In this document: piece after piece, positions 18,321 to 26,578 of the stretch | Layout of the letters: each line of letters begins with the position of its first letter | How positions within the stretch are numbered: position 1 is the first letter of the stretch | Origin: an uncultured Alcaligenaceae bacterium | GTDB lineage: Bacteria; Pseudomonadota; Gammaproteobacteria; Burkholderiales; Burkholderiaceae_B | DNA length: 64,000 nt | NCBI GenBank assembly: GCA_937908115.1 | Contig: CALEQZ010000013.1 | Coordinates: forward strand, 76,858 to 140,857 | Direction: 5' to 3' | Translations under genes and position numbers: made by a program | The notes under the pieces: generated by a model | The model's database searches: none | What the model saw: the letters and a program-made list of their open reading frames with translations, nothing else | Told to the model about the DNA's origin: nothing

Positions 18321-19295
18321 TTACTTGGCCTCGATGCCGATTTTCTTCGCGGCATCGGCCCACTTGGCGATTTCACCCGCAAGGAATTCCTTGAACGCAT
18401 CGGGCGTCGAGGGGCTGGGCTGAATGCCGCGGCTGCCGAACTGCTCGATGATTTCCGGCGACGCGAGAATATCTCGCAATTCGGTCGAGAGCTTGTCCAC
18501 GATGGCAGGATCGGTGCCGGCGGGCGCAAGCAGGCCAAACCACGTGCCGCCGGTAAAGCCGGGCAGTCCGCTTTCCGAAATCGTCGGCAGGTCAGGCACA
18601 AGCGGCGAACGCTCCTTGGTGGCCACGCCCAGCGCCTTTACCTTGTCCGCGCGTATCAGCGGCAGCACGGCCGTGATGGTATCGAAGGTGATCTGCACCT
18701 GCCCACCTACCAAATCGGCGAGCGACGGCGCACTACCCCGATAGGGAATATGCGTCATCGAAATGGCAGCTTGCAGCGCGAACAGTTCACCGCCCAGGTG
18801 ATTGGACGTGTGGTTGCCGAACGAAGAGAAATTGATCTTGCCGGGATGCGCCTTGGCGTAGTCGATGAGCTCCTGGACAGTGTTCGGCGGAAAGTTCTTG
18901 TTGGCCACGAGGATGAAGGGGACTTGGCCGACCATTGAAATCGGCGCAAAGTCCTTGTTGGGATCGTAGGGCAGGTCCTTGTTAGTCAGCCCGGCGATGG
19001 ACAATTCAGGCGATGCGGCAAATAGCAGCGTATGGCCGTCGGGCGCGGCTTTGGCCACCGAAGAAGCACCAATGACGCCGCCGGCGCCCGGGCGGTTTTC
19101 CACGACGATGGACTGACCCAACCGGGCGCCCAGGCGCTCAGCGACCAGGCGAGCCGCAGTATCGGTGCTGCCGCCCGGGGGGTACGCGACCACCACCGTG
19201 ACGGGCCGGGAAGGATAAGCATTGGCAGCAAATACCGGCGCAACGGCCGTCAAGCCTGCGACGGCGGCCGCCATGACCGCGAGCGATTTGACCAT
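18321..19295 (-). CDS. TctC-family (Bug) periplasmic solute receptor
   Basis: The 324-residue protein has a signal peptide (to about residue 24, APVFAANAYP) and the Bug family pattern: YPSRPVTVVVAYPPGGSTDTAARLVAERL, a PGAGGVIGA loop, APDGHTLLFA, and PLIRADKVKALGV in the second lobe. ATG 19295 has AAGGGGA 8 bases upstream. These receptors collect carboxylates or related compounds, but no TctA/TctB membrane genes are near, as is common for orphan Bug proteins. It is transcribed toward the DadA-like gene and diverges from the dipeptidase gene over a dyad-rich region. Confidence 0.92.
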   Translation of the reverse strand: MVKSLAVMAAAVAGLTAVAPVFAANAYPSRPVTVVVAYPPGGSTDTAARLVAERLGARLGQSIVVENRPGAGGVIGASSVAKAAPDGHTLLFAASPELSIAGLTNKDLPYDPNKDFAPISMVGQVPFILVANKNFPPNTVQELIDYAKAHPGKINFSSFGNHTSNHLGGELFALQAAISMTHIPYRGSAPSLADLVGGQVQITFDTITAVLPLIRADKVKALGVATKERSPLVPDLPTISESGLPGFTGGTWFGLLAPAGTDPAIVDKLSTELRDILASPEIIEQFGSRGIQPSPSTPDAFKEFLAGEIAKWADAAKKIGIEAK

Positions 19296-19374
19296 TTCGG
19301 TTCCCCTTGTCATTGGACGTCGATGGATACGCCCGTGCGCCGCACCGGCCGCAGCGGGCATTGCCGCGGCAAAC

Positions 19375-19425
19375 GTTATCGCATAGCATATCGTTATGCA
19401 ATAGTAATTATTGTATTGCGATAAC
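19375..19425. promoter_or_regulatory. Dyad-rich operator region in the divergent TctC/dipeptidase promoter
   Basis: This A+T-rich stretch holds nested inverted repeats: outer arms GTTATCGCA (19375-19383) and TGCGATAAC (19417-19425), an inner GCATA-TCGT-TATGC (19386-19399), and CAATA-GTAAT-TATTG (19399-19413). It separates the start codons of the divergent receptor and dipeptidase genes. The IclR gene at the end of the dipeptidase operon is the best candidate to bind here; that link is inference. Confidence 0.6.
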
Positions 19426-19474
19426 CTATGCCGGCCCAGCCCGGCCGATGTTCCAGCAAGAAAGGGGATTCCTC

Positions 19475-20476
19475 ATGGCCACACCTGCCCAACCGCCCAT
19501 CGTCATCGACGGACTGGTTTTCTACTGCGACCGCAACCCCGAGCCGTTGCGCACAGGCGGTGTCACCGCTGCCAACATCACCGTCGCCCCCTACCTCGAG
19601 GGCATGACCTCTGCCTTCGACGCGATGGCCGACTGGCTGGCCGAGGTCAACCGGCCCGATTCCGGCTGGCGCTTGGTGCTCAAGGCCGATGACATTGCCA
19701 AGGCGCGCGACGAGGGCAAGACCGGGGTGATCATGGGTTGGCAGAACATGCTGGCGATCGAGTCCCGCCTGGAACGGATCCGCGCCTTTCACGCCATGGG
19801 GCTACGCATCGCGCAGCTCACCTACAACGAGGCCAACCTGGTCGCCGACGGCTGCGGCGAAGAGCGCGGCGCCGGACTGACCGATTTCGGCCGCAAGGTC
19901 GTGCGCGAAATGAATCAGGTCGGCGTGGCGATAGACCTCAGCCACTGCTCGGAAGCCACCGTGCAGCAGGCGGCATCGCTGTCGGAAAAGCCCGTGCTGC
20001 TAACGCATGCCAACGCCAAGGCCGTCCATGCCCGCGTACGCAACAAAACCGACGAGTCGATCCGCGCGGTTGCCAAAACCGGAGGCGTCATCGGGGTCAG
20101 CATCCACGGCTTCCTGAACTGGAGCGGCGACCCCGGACAACCTCCGTCGCTGGATGACTTCGTGCGGCACGTGCGTTACATCGCCGACCTCGTCGGCGTG
20201 GAACACATCGGCATCGGCACGGACTTCGCATGCGTGCAAGATCCGACCCGGGTCGAAGCCATCCTGGACTTGAGTCGCAACTATCCCGGCCCGGCGGGCG
20301 TATTCATCAACGCCTTCGGCAACCGGCTGTCCGACCGCTACCCCAAGGAAACCCCGACACCGCGGCAGTTTCCGGCCATCCTTCATGCCTTGGACAAGGC
20401 AGGGTTCACCCAGGAAGAAATCGCCGGCATCGCTGGCGGGAACTTCCTGCGCGCGTTCGCGCAGATCTGGCACTGA
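19475..20476 (+). CDS. Membrane dipeptidase-family (peptidase M19) metallohydrolase
   Basis: The 333-residue protein follows the renal/membrane dipeptidase pattern: an N-terminal VIDGLVFYC in place of the usual DGHxD, VAIDLSHCS, PVLLTHANA (second His ligand), GGVIGVSIHGF, and EHIGIGTDF. It ends with the usual AGGNFLRAF. The first metal-binding HxD motif is not obvious, so the binuclear zinc centre may be altered. ATG 19475 is preferred because AGGGG sits 8 bases upstream; an in-frame ATG at 19448 also exists. No signal peptide, so it is probably cytoplasmic. It is first in an operon with an amidase and an IclR regulator. Confidence 0.85.
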   Translation: MATPAQPPIVIDGLVFYCDRNPEPLRTGGVTAANITVAPYLEGMTSAFDAMADWLAEVNRPDSGWRLVLKADDIAKARDEGKTGVIMGWQNMLAIESRLERIRAFHAMGLRIAQLTYNEANLVADGCGEERGAGLTDFGRKVVREMNQVGVAIDLSHCSEATVQQAASLSEKPVLLTHANAKAVHARVRNKTDESIRAVAKTGGVIGVSIHGFLNWSGDPGQPPSLDDFVRHVRYIADLVGVEHIGIGTDFACVQDPTRVEAILDLSRNYPGPAGVFINAFGNRLSDRYPKETPTPRQFPAILHALDKAGFTQEEIAGIAGGNFLRAFAQIWH

Positions 20477-20491
20477 CACGGAGGCTGCGAG

Positions 20492-21355
20492 ATGACCCGC
20501 ACCCTGTGTATGGCTGCCGCGCAAACCGGTAACGTCAGCCTGGAATCGGCCGATGCAATGCTACAGACCGCTGCCGGACTCATCGACCGTGCGCACGAAC
20601 AAGGCGTGCAGCTGCTGGTCTTTCCTGAATTGTTCCTGACGCCTTTTTTCGCCTGCCGGCTGGAAGCCGACTTCGACCGCTATTTCATGCGGCCTGACGA
20701 CACGCGCGTGACCAAGCTGCAAAACCACGCCGCGTCGCGCGGCATGGCCCTAGTGCTTCCCTTGGCTGAACGCAGCGATGACGGCTATTACAACTCGGCC
20801 GTCGTATCCGACGAGCACGGCAGCGTGATCGGCATCTACCGCAAGACGCACATACCGGCGTACTTCCCCAACGACAAACCCGGCGGGACCGGTAGCTACG
20901 AAAAATTCTACTTTTCTCCGGGACGCGACCTGCCCGTGTTCGATGTTTGCGGTACCCGCATAGGCATCCAGATATGCAACGATCGTCTCTACCCCGAAGG
21001 ATCACGCGCATTGGCGCTGCGCGGGGCAGAGATCCTCGTCATGCCAATCGCCTTTTCCACTTATAGCGATCCGGCGCGGCGCACCTCGATTTGGGAAGTT
21101 CCCCTGCGGGCTCGCGCGCATGAAAACGGCGCGTATGTAGTTGCCAGCAACCGTGCCGGGATCGAAGGCCCGCGCCAGCATCTCGGCCACAGCATGATCG
21201 TGGATCCATACGGGATGATCGCCGCCCGAGTCCAGGATGAGGAAAACACGCTGGTGGTTCACGAAGCCGACCTCGAAGAGGTCAAGCGCGCGCGAGTGGG
21301 GTTCCCATGGTGGCGCGACCGTCGACCGGACCTTTACGGAAATTTGGTCAAATAG
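20492..21355 (+). CDS. Nitrilase-superfamily carbon-nitrogen hydrolase (carbamoylase/amidase-like)
   Basis: The 287-residue protein has the full Glu-Lys-Cys triad of the superfamily: Glu about 46 (LVFPELFLTP), Lys about 118 (GIYRKTHIP) and Cys about 162 (GIQICNDRLYPEG). The RKTHIP and YFPNDKPGGTGSYEKFYFSPG stretch resembles N-carbamoyl-amino-acid and beta-ureidopropionase branches. It probably cleaves a C-N bond of an N-carbamoyl or amide compound in the cytoplasm. ATG 20492 follows GGAGGCTGCGAG, 15 bases after the dipeptidase stop, and the IclR gene starts 5 bases after its end. Confidence 0.88.
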   Translation: MTRTLCMAAAQTGNVSLESADAMLQTAAGLIDRAHEQGVQLLVFPELFLTPFFACRLEADFDRYFMRPDDTRVTKLQNHAASRGMALVLPLAERSDDGYYNSAVVSDEHGSVIGIYRKTHIPAYFPNDKPGGTGSYEKFYFSPGRDLPVFDVCGTRIGIQICNDRLYPEGSRALALRGAEILVMPIAFSTYSDPARRTSIWEVPLRARAHENGAYVVASNRAGIEGPRQHLGHSMIVDPYGMIAARVQDEENTLVVHEADLEEVKRARVGFPWWRDRRPDLYGNLVK

Positions 21356-21360
21356 GCGGC

Positions 21361-22197
21361 ATGCGTTCTGCCCCATCTTCTTCCCGGAAACCTCGTGCCG
21401 CCTCCTCGACCGATGCGCGCACGCCGGCGATGGCCGGGGACAGGCTGTTCGTCCTATCGGTCGGTAAGTGCTTCCAGTTGCTGGAATGCCTGAATCGCGC
21501 GCAGCGTCCGCTAACGCTGACCGAACTCGTGCAGGTTTCAGGCTTAGAAAAGAGCGCCGTGCAACGACTGGCGCATACGTTGCGCGTGCTGGGCTACCTG
21601 CGCCAGCACCCTCGCTCCCGCGCATATTCGCTCTCTTCCCGCCTGCTCGAGTTTGGCCATACGGTCTTGTCGACCGACCCCGTGCGAGAAATTGCGGCGC
21701 CCCACCTGGAGGCGCTCAACCGCTCCAGCAGTGAAACCGTCAACCTGATGGAGTTGGAAGGCAGCGAGATCGTTTATGTATCGCGCTTTGCCAGCGTTCA
21801 TCCGGTCAGCGTCAACCTGCACGTCGGTTCCCGCTTGCCCGCGTTCTGCTCGGCGGCTGGCCGCGCCATCCTGGCACACTTGCCGGCCGACCAGGCCGAA
21901 GCGATCCTTGCCGGACCGCGCGAACCCATGACGCAGCACACCGTCACGGATTTGTCAGCCCTGCGCCGCATATTGGCGCAAGTGCGGCGCGACGGCTACG
22001 TCATCAACGACCAGGAAGCCTTCATCGGCGACATCTCGCTGGCCGCCCCCATCTTCAACGGCGACCAGGAAGTGGTCGGCGCCATCAACATCGCCGTGCC
22101 GCTGCCCCGGTGGACGGTCGAGCGCGCCCGCAAGGAACTGGTTCCACCTCTGCTGCGGTGCGCGCGGGCGATTTCCCGCGACCTCGCCGCGCGCTGA
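21361..22197 (+). CDS. IclR-family transcriptional regulator
   Basis: The 278-residue protein has a Ser/Arg-rich N-terminal tail (about 25 residues), an IclR winged helix-turn-helix (SVGKCFQLLECLN, LTLTELVQVSGLEKSAVQRLAHTL) and the IclR effector domain (LHVGSRLPAFCSAAGRAILAHLP, ISLAAPIFNGDQEVVGAINIAVP). It is the last gene of the dipeptidase/amidase operon. It probably controls that operon and the divergent receptor gene through the dyads at 19375-19425. It ends 2 bases before the stop of the convergent LeuD-like gene. Confidence 0.9.
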   Translation: MRSAPSSSRKPRAASSTDARTPAMAGDRLFVLSVGKCFQLLECLNRAQRPLTLTELVQVSGLEKSAVQRLAHTLRVLGYLRQHPRSRAYSLSSRLLEFGHTVLSTDPVREIAAPHLEALNRSSSETVNLMELEGSEIVYVSRFASVHPVSVNLHVGSRLPAFCSAAGRAILAHLPADQAEAILAGPREPMTQHTVTDLSALRRILAQVRRDGYVINDQEAFIGDISLAAPIFNGDQEVVGAINIAVPLPRWTVERARKELVPPLLRCARAISRDLAAR

Positions 22198-22198
22198 C

Positions 22199-22813
22199 TC
22201 AAACCGCCGGCGGCCCCGCCCAGGGCCGCACGCGCTGGTCCTGCTGCAACCACTGCGCGATCGCGGCGGCGTAGCCACGCGTCAGGTCGACGTCGTCCCA
22301 GCCGTTGAGCAGCTTTTGCCGCCATACCGGATCGATGGCAAACGAAAAACGCTCGCCGGCCGCCAGGATCGTGCATTCGCGCAGGTCCACCGTGACCTCG
22401 CCGCCCAGGCCGTCGAGCAGCGCCATTAGCTGCTCGACATCGGCCTCGGCCACACGGGCTGGCAGTAGGCCGTTGTTGACGGCATTGGAGGCAAAGATAT
22501 CGCCGAAGGATGGCGCCACCACGCAACGCATGCCGTAGTCGACGAGCGCGTAGACGGCAGCCTCGCGCGAGGAGCCGCAGCCGAAGTTGCGCCCAGCCAC
22601 CAGGATGCGCGTGCCCCGGTTGGACGGGTCATCCAGGGGAAACCCCGGCACGGGACGTCCCCCTGCATCGAAGCGATGGCCATGGAAAAGGTATTTGTCA
22701 TAGCCAATCGCGCGCGGCTGCTTCATGAAGCGCGCCGGAAAGATCTGGTCGGTGTCGATGTTGGCCCAGGCCAGCACGCAGGCGCGCGCGGTCAGCGATA
22801 CGAACGGTTCCAT
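22199..22813 (-). CDS. LeuD-like small subunit of an aconitase-family (isopropylmalate dehydratase-type) hydratase
   Basis: The 204-residue swivel-domain protein shows the LeuD pattern: NIDTDQIFPARF, LVAGRNFGCGSSREAAVYALVDYG, and SFGDIFASNAVNNGLLPARV. ATG 22813 begins the conserved part, with AGGA upstream. It is encoded 64 bases after the LeuC-like gene, giving a two-subunit enzyme. The neighbourhood (PEP mutase-type lyase, TauD-type dioxygenase, LysR) is not a leucine operon: no leuA or leuB is here. I infer a catabolic hydratase acting on a branched dicarboxylate rather than leucine synthesis. Confidence 0.87.
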   Translation of the reverse strand: MEPFVSLTARACVLAWANIDTDQIFPARFMKQPRAIGYDKYLFHGHRFDAGGRPVPGFPLDDPSNRGTRILVAGRNFGCGSSREAAVYALVDYGMRCVVAPSFGDIFASNAVNNGLLPARVAEADVEQLMALLDGLGGEVTVDLRECTILAAGERFSFAIDPVWRQKLLNGWDDVDLTRGYAAAIAQWLQQDQRVRPWAGPPAV

Positions 22814-22877
22814 CTGGGCGTGTCTTCCTGTCGGTTGAACGAGCGAACGGGCATGCCGGATGCTTGCAGCCGCGGCG

Positions 22878-24275
22878 CTAGCGCGCGACCAGCTCACGAA
22901 CGTCGGCGAAGCGGCCAGCGACGGCGGCCGCAGCCACCATGGCTGGCGACATGAGGTGGGTGCGCGAGCCCGGCCCCTGCCGTCCCTTGAAGTTGCGGTT
23001 GGTCGTCGACGCGCAGCGCTCGCCCGGGGCCAGCATGTCGCCGTTCATGGCTGCGCACATCGAACAGCCCGATCCCCCCCACTGCAGGCCGGCCGCAATG
23101 AAAATCTTGTCCAGCCCTTCCTGCTCGGCCTGGCGGCGCACTTGGGCCGAACCGGGAGAAACCAGCCCCGGCACCTTGCTGCGACGACCAGCCAACACGG
23201 CGGCGGCTGCGCGCAAGTCTTCGATGCGGGCATTGGTGCACGAACCGATGAACACGCGGTCGATGGCAATATCCCGCAGCCGCATGCCGGGGCGCAGCCC
23301 CATATACTGCAATGCGTCGCGCACCCGCGCGGCACGGGCCGGATCGTCGATGCGGTCCGGATCCGGCACATTGGCGTCGATGGGCAGCGCATCCTCGGGC
23401 GTGGTTCCCCACGTCACGGTAGGTGCGATATCAGCGGCGTCGATTTCCACTTCGCGGTCAAAGCGCGCACCGGGGTCGCTTGCCAGCTGCAGCCATTGCG
23501 CGGCGGCGCGTTCGAAATCCGCGCCCTGGGGCGCGCAGGGCCGTCCGCGCAGATAATCGATGGTGGTTTCGTCAGGCGCGACCATGCCGCAGCGCGCGCC
23601 CGACTCGATCGACATATTGCACAAGGTCATGCGCCCTTCCATGGACAGCGCGCGCACCGCGGGGCCGGCATACTCGATGACGTGTCCCACTGCGCCGTCC
23701 ACGCCGATGCGCGCGATGACGGCCAGCGCCATGTCCTTGGCCGACACGCCCGGCCCCAGCCTGCCCGTGACCGTCACGCGCATCGTGCGCGGCCGCTTCT
23801 GCCAAAGCGTCTGCGTCATCAGCACGTGCGCGACCTCCGACGCGCCCACGCCGAATGCCCAGGCGCCCAGCGCGCCGTGCGTGGAGGTGTGGCTATCCCC
23901 CTCGACCACGAGCAGGCCGGGCAGCGTCAGCCCCAGTTCTGGCCCGACCACGTGGACGATGCCTTGGCGGGGATGGCCCATGCCGTAATGCACGATGCCG
24001 AACTCGCGCGCGTTGGCTTCGAGCTGGCCCATCATGCGCAACAGTTCGTTGCCCTGGCGCAATGCATCGCGCCCGACTGTGGGCACGTAGTGGTCGGCGA
24101 TCGCCACCGTCAAGTCAGGCTGCGCGACCTTTTCCCCGCGCTGCCGGACTTTGTCGAACGCGTGGAATGACCCTTCCTGCACGTAATGGCGATCCACCCA
24201 CACCAGGCAGGCGCCGTCGTCGCGCCGCGCGATGACGTGGCTGTCCCAAAGCTTGTCGAACAGGGTGCGTGCCAT
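22878..24275 (-). CDS. LeuC-like large subunit of an aconitase-family [4Fe-4S] hydratase
   Basis: The 465-residue protein keeps the three cluster cysteines: IGSCTNARIEDLR and the CxxC pair in WGGSGCSMCAAMN. It also has VVEGDSHTSTHGALGAWAFGVGASE and GTTPEDALPID. Length equals LeuC. However, where leucine-pathway LeuC reads HEVTSPQAF, this protein reads VQEGSFHAFDKV, so the substrate pocket near the N-terminus differs. Together with the LeuD-like gene downstream and a C-C lyase upstream, this looks like a specialised hydratase; dimethylmaleate or methyl-substituted malate substrates are possible by analogy with DmdAB of nicotinate fermentation. Confidence 0.87.
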   Translation of the reverse strand: MARTLFDKLWDSHVIARRDDGACLVWVDRHYVQEGSFHAFDKVRQRGEKVAQPDLTVAIADHYVPTVGRDALRQGNELLRMMGQLEANAREFGIVHYGMGHPRQGIVHVVGPELGLTLPGLLVVEGDSHTSTHGALGAWAFGVGASEVAHVLMTQTLWQKRPRTMRVTVTGRLGPGVSAKDMALAVIARIGVDGAVGHVIEYAGPAVRALSMEGRMTLCNMSIESGARCGMVAPDETTIDYLRGRPCAPQGADFERAAAQWLQLASDPGARFDREVEIDAADIAPTVTWGTTPEDALPIDANVPDPDRIDDPARAARVRDALQYMGLRPGMRLRDIAIDRVFIGSCTNARIEDLRAAAAVLAGRRSKVPGLVSPGSAQVRRQAEQEGLDKIFIAAGLQWGGSGCSMCAAMNGDMLAPGERCASTTNRNFKGRQGPGSRTHLMSPAMVAAAAVAGRFADVRELVAR

Positions 24276-24465
24276 CAGTCGGATCCGTGGTCGATGCGCG
24301 GCGCCGGTGCGACAGCCGCGTGCTTAACGCCTGCCGCCCTGGCGGCCAATCCAGTCGGAAATCCCATCTCCTTCATTTTGCATCAATGCTCAGGCCGGTG
24401 CGCCCGGGTACCAGCCGTACCACGGTGACGCCTTCGCCGTGCCGCACAAGCCTTCAGGGTCGGCC

Positions 24466-25332
24466 TCAAGCCGCATACTTGTCGCCAAGCGCCATCAGTT
24501 CGGGCGTGCCGATCAGTTCGTTGAGTTCTTCGAAGTTCAGCATCTGGTCCCACATGGGCCGGGTCGTGCCGTGCCGGCGCAGGCTGGCGTAGTAATGCTG
24601 CAGCCGGCTTGCGACCAAGCGAGCCGTCCCGCCAGGAAAGATCACGAGCTTGTATCCGCGGCGCTCGAGCTCGTCCACGCTCTGGATGGGCGTTTTGCCG
24701 CCCTCGACCATGTTGGCCAGCAGCGGGATGCGTGAGGCGAAGCGTGTGCACACCAGGTCCATCTGCCCGGGCGTGCTCACCGCCTCGATGAAGAGCGCAT
24801 CGACCCCGCATGCCAGATAGGCCTCGGCGCGGTCCAGGGCGGCCTCGAACCCCTCCACCGCGATGGCGTCGGTACGCGCCAGGATCAGCGTATCGTCGCG
24901 ACGGCGGGCATCGAGGGCGGCCTTGAGCTTGCCGCACATCTCGGCGGCCGACACCAAGGTCTTGTCGGCCAGGTGGCCGCAGCGCTTGGGAAAGGCCTGG
25001 TCCTCCAGCTGGATCATCGCCGCACCGGCGCGCTCGAAGTCGCGCACCGTGCGCTGCACGTTCAAGGCGTTGCCGAAACCCGTATCGCCATCGGCGATGA
25101 CGGGGGTTTGAATGCGATCGGTGATCTGGGCCAGCACTTCGACCGCCTCCTTGGCCGTCGTCAAGCCGACGTCCGAGCGGCCCAGCCGCGTGTAGGCCAC
25201 CGCGCCGCCGGACAGGTAAACGGCATCGAATCCTTCGCGCTCGGCGATGAGCGCGGTCAGGGCGTCGTACACGCCGGGGGCCAGTATCGCGCCCGGGTTG
25301 GCCAAGCGCTGCTTCAGGGAAAGTCGTGCCAT
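24466..25332 (-). CDS. Isocitrate lyase/PEP mutase-family carbon-carbon lyase
   Basis: The 288-residue TIM-barrel protein has the family strand PVIADGDTGFGNALNVQRTVRDFERAG (residues about 85-110), the metal/substrate motif QLEDQAFPKRCGHL with the catalytic Cys, and LILARTDAIAVEGFEAALDRAEAYLACGVDALFIE. It is the size of methylisocitrate lyase and 2,3-dimethylmalate lyase. ATG 25332 has AAGGA 7 bases upstream. Placed between the dioxygenase and the LeuCD-like hydratase, it could split the hydrated product into pyruvate or an oxoacid plus a short acid. The exact reaction is inference. Confidence 0.87.
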   Translation of the reverse strand: MARLSLKQRLANPGAILAPGVYDALTALIAEREGFDAVYLSGGAVAYTRLGRSDVGLTTAKEAVEVLAQITDRIQTPVIADGDTGFGNALNVQRTVRDFERAGAAMIQLEDQAFPKRCGHLADKTLVSAAEMCGKLKAALDARRRDDTLILARTDAIAVEGFEAALDRAEAYLACGVDALFIEAVSTPGQMDLVCTRFASRIPLLANMVEGGKTPIQSVDELERRGYKLVIFPGGTARLVASRLQHYYASLRRHGTTRPMWDQMLNFEELNELIGTPELMALGDKYAA

Positions 25333-25357
25333 GGGGTCGTCCTTGGTCGCCGCGCCT

Positions 25358-26452
25358 TTAGGCGAGCGCTTCTTCGGCCAGGAGCATGTCCATCGCTTGC
25401 GCCTGCCGTTTCTGATAGTCCAGGAAGGCCTGGGTGATGCCGTCGCCGCGCACGCCGCCACGCACCGATCCGGGGCGCACGTCGCCGAAATACTCCTCCC
25501 ATTCGGGCGGCAAAGGCTGCGAACCGGGTATCGCCAGCCACAGGCGCAGCAGGTGGCGCTTCTTGTCGGGCTCGTCGTAGTCTTCGAACTCGGTGCGCGA
25601 GTGCAGCACCACATAGTTGTTGAGCAACTGCAGGTCGCCCTGCTCCAGCCACATGCTGTAGCAGTACTTCGGATCGGCCAGCAGCGCGTCCAGCATGTCC
25701 AGCGCCTCTTCCTGCTGCGCGGTCATGCGGGGCACTTCCGGAAAGTCGCGTTGCGCAGCCATCGTATTCTTGCGATTGGCACGCACGGCGAAGTAGACCG
25801 GGTCGCTGCCCAGGATCGGGCAGCGATAGTAAGGCGGTCGTCCCGGTCCCTGGGTGCCCTGGTAGCTGTGGTAGTAAGGCTGGCGCAGCACCTGCAGCAG
25901 GTCCGGCCGGCGTCGGCCGATTTCCTCGCACACCGCCATGGTGCTGGTGACCTTGCTCTGGCCGCCAGACTTGGCCGGGCGCAGGCATAGCAGCGCCACG
26001 ACGTCGCAAGAATCGGCGTGGAAATCCAGGGCCGCATTGGTGTTGTAGCCGCGGCCGTTCTTGGTCTTATAGGACGCGCCCACGTCGCGCACGTCGGTCA
26101 TGACATCGCTGGCGCGGTTTTGCGTGCGCGCCACGCCCACGTTCAGGCCGATGCCCCAGTAGGCCAGCCGGGCGTCCTCGACGCTCCAGCGGTGCACCGG
26201 GAAACCCTTGACCAGGCACAACCCCCAACGGCCCTGCGTGGCAGCAAACGCCCGGGCCAGGGCCCCGGCAGCCGCCTGATTCAAGGGAAAGTCCTCCTTG
26301 GTCATCTCCAGCCAGGGTTTGCCAAGGGCCTTGGCGTGGGCCAGCGCCTTGTCAAAGCCGTCGATTTCATCGTCGGTCAGGCGTTGGATCCAGGTTCGAT
26401 CGCGCTCCATGTCCTGGGCGAGCCAGGGGCGCGGCTGAAATACTGCGGGCAT
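25358..26452 (-). CDS. TauD/TfdA-family Fe(II)/2-oxoglutarate-dependent dioxygenase
   Basis: The 364-residue protein has the iron-binding facial triad: HxD in LDFHADSCDVVAL (about residue 141) and the distal His in NNYVVLHSRTEFED (about 283). The 2-oxoglutarate Arg is in RHLLRLWLA (about 300). It is longer than TauD (about 280) and closer in size to TfdA/gamma-butyrobetaine hydroxylase-type enzymes. ATG 26452 is supported by GGAGA 8 bases upstream; alternative ATGs at 26467 and 26482 lack this. It is first in the operon with the lyase and hydratase genes and diverges from a LysR gene, so it probably hydroxylates the initial substrate. Confidence 0.87.
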   Translation of the reverse strand: MPAVFQPRPWLAQDMERDRTWIQRLTDDEIDGFDKALAHAKALGKPWLEMTKEDFPLNQAAAGALARAFAATQGRWGLCLVKGFPVHRWSVEDARLAYWGIGLNVGVARTQNRASDVMTDVRDVGASYKTKNGRGYNTNAALDFHADSCDVVALLCLRPAKSGGQSKVTSTMAVCEEIGRRRPDLLQVLRQPYYHSYQGTQGPGRPPYYRCPILGSDPVYFAVRANRKNTMAAQRDFPEVPRMTAQQEEALDMLDALLADPKYCYSMWLEQGDLQLLNNYVVLHSRTEFEDYDEPDKKRHLLRLWLAIPGSQPLPPEWEEYFGDVRPGSVRGGVRGDGITQAFLDYQKRQAQAMDMLLAEEALA

Positions 26453-26578
26453 GCTGCTTGTCTCCATTGCGGTCCAGCGCATCGACGACGCCGTCGCCGG
26501 CGATGTACACGCCTAGGATAGGACAGCACTAATCCAGATAAAATCGACTTTAACTTGAGCGCTAGATAAAAATTTCTG

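Noticed and set aside
22199..24275. Calling the hydratase pair the leucine-pathway leuC and leuD
   Set aside because: There is no leuA or leuB beside them, the neighbours are catabolic, and the N-terminal substrate motif differs from leucine-pathway LeuC.
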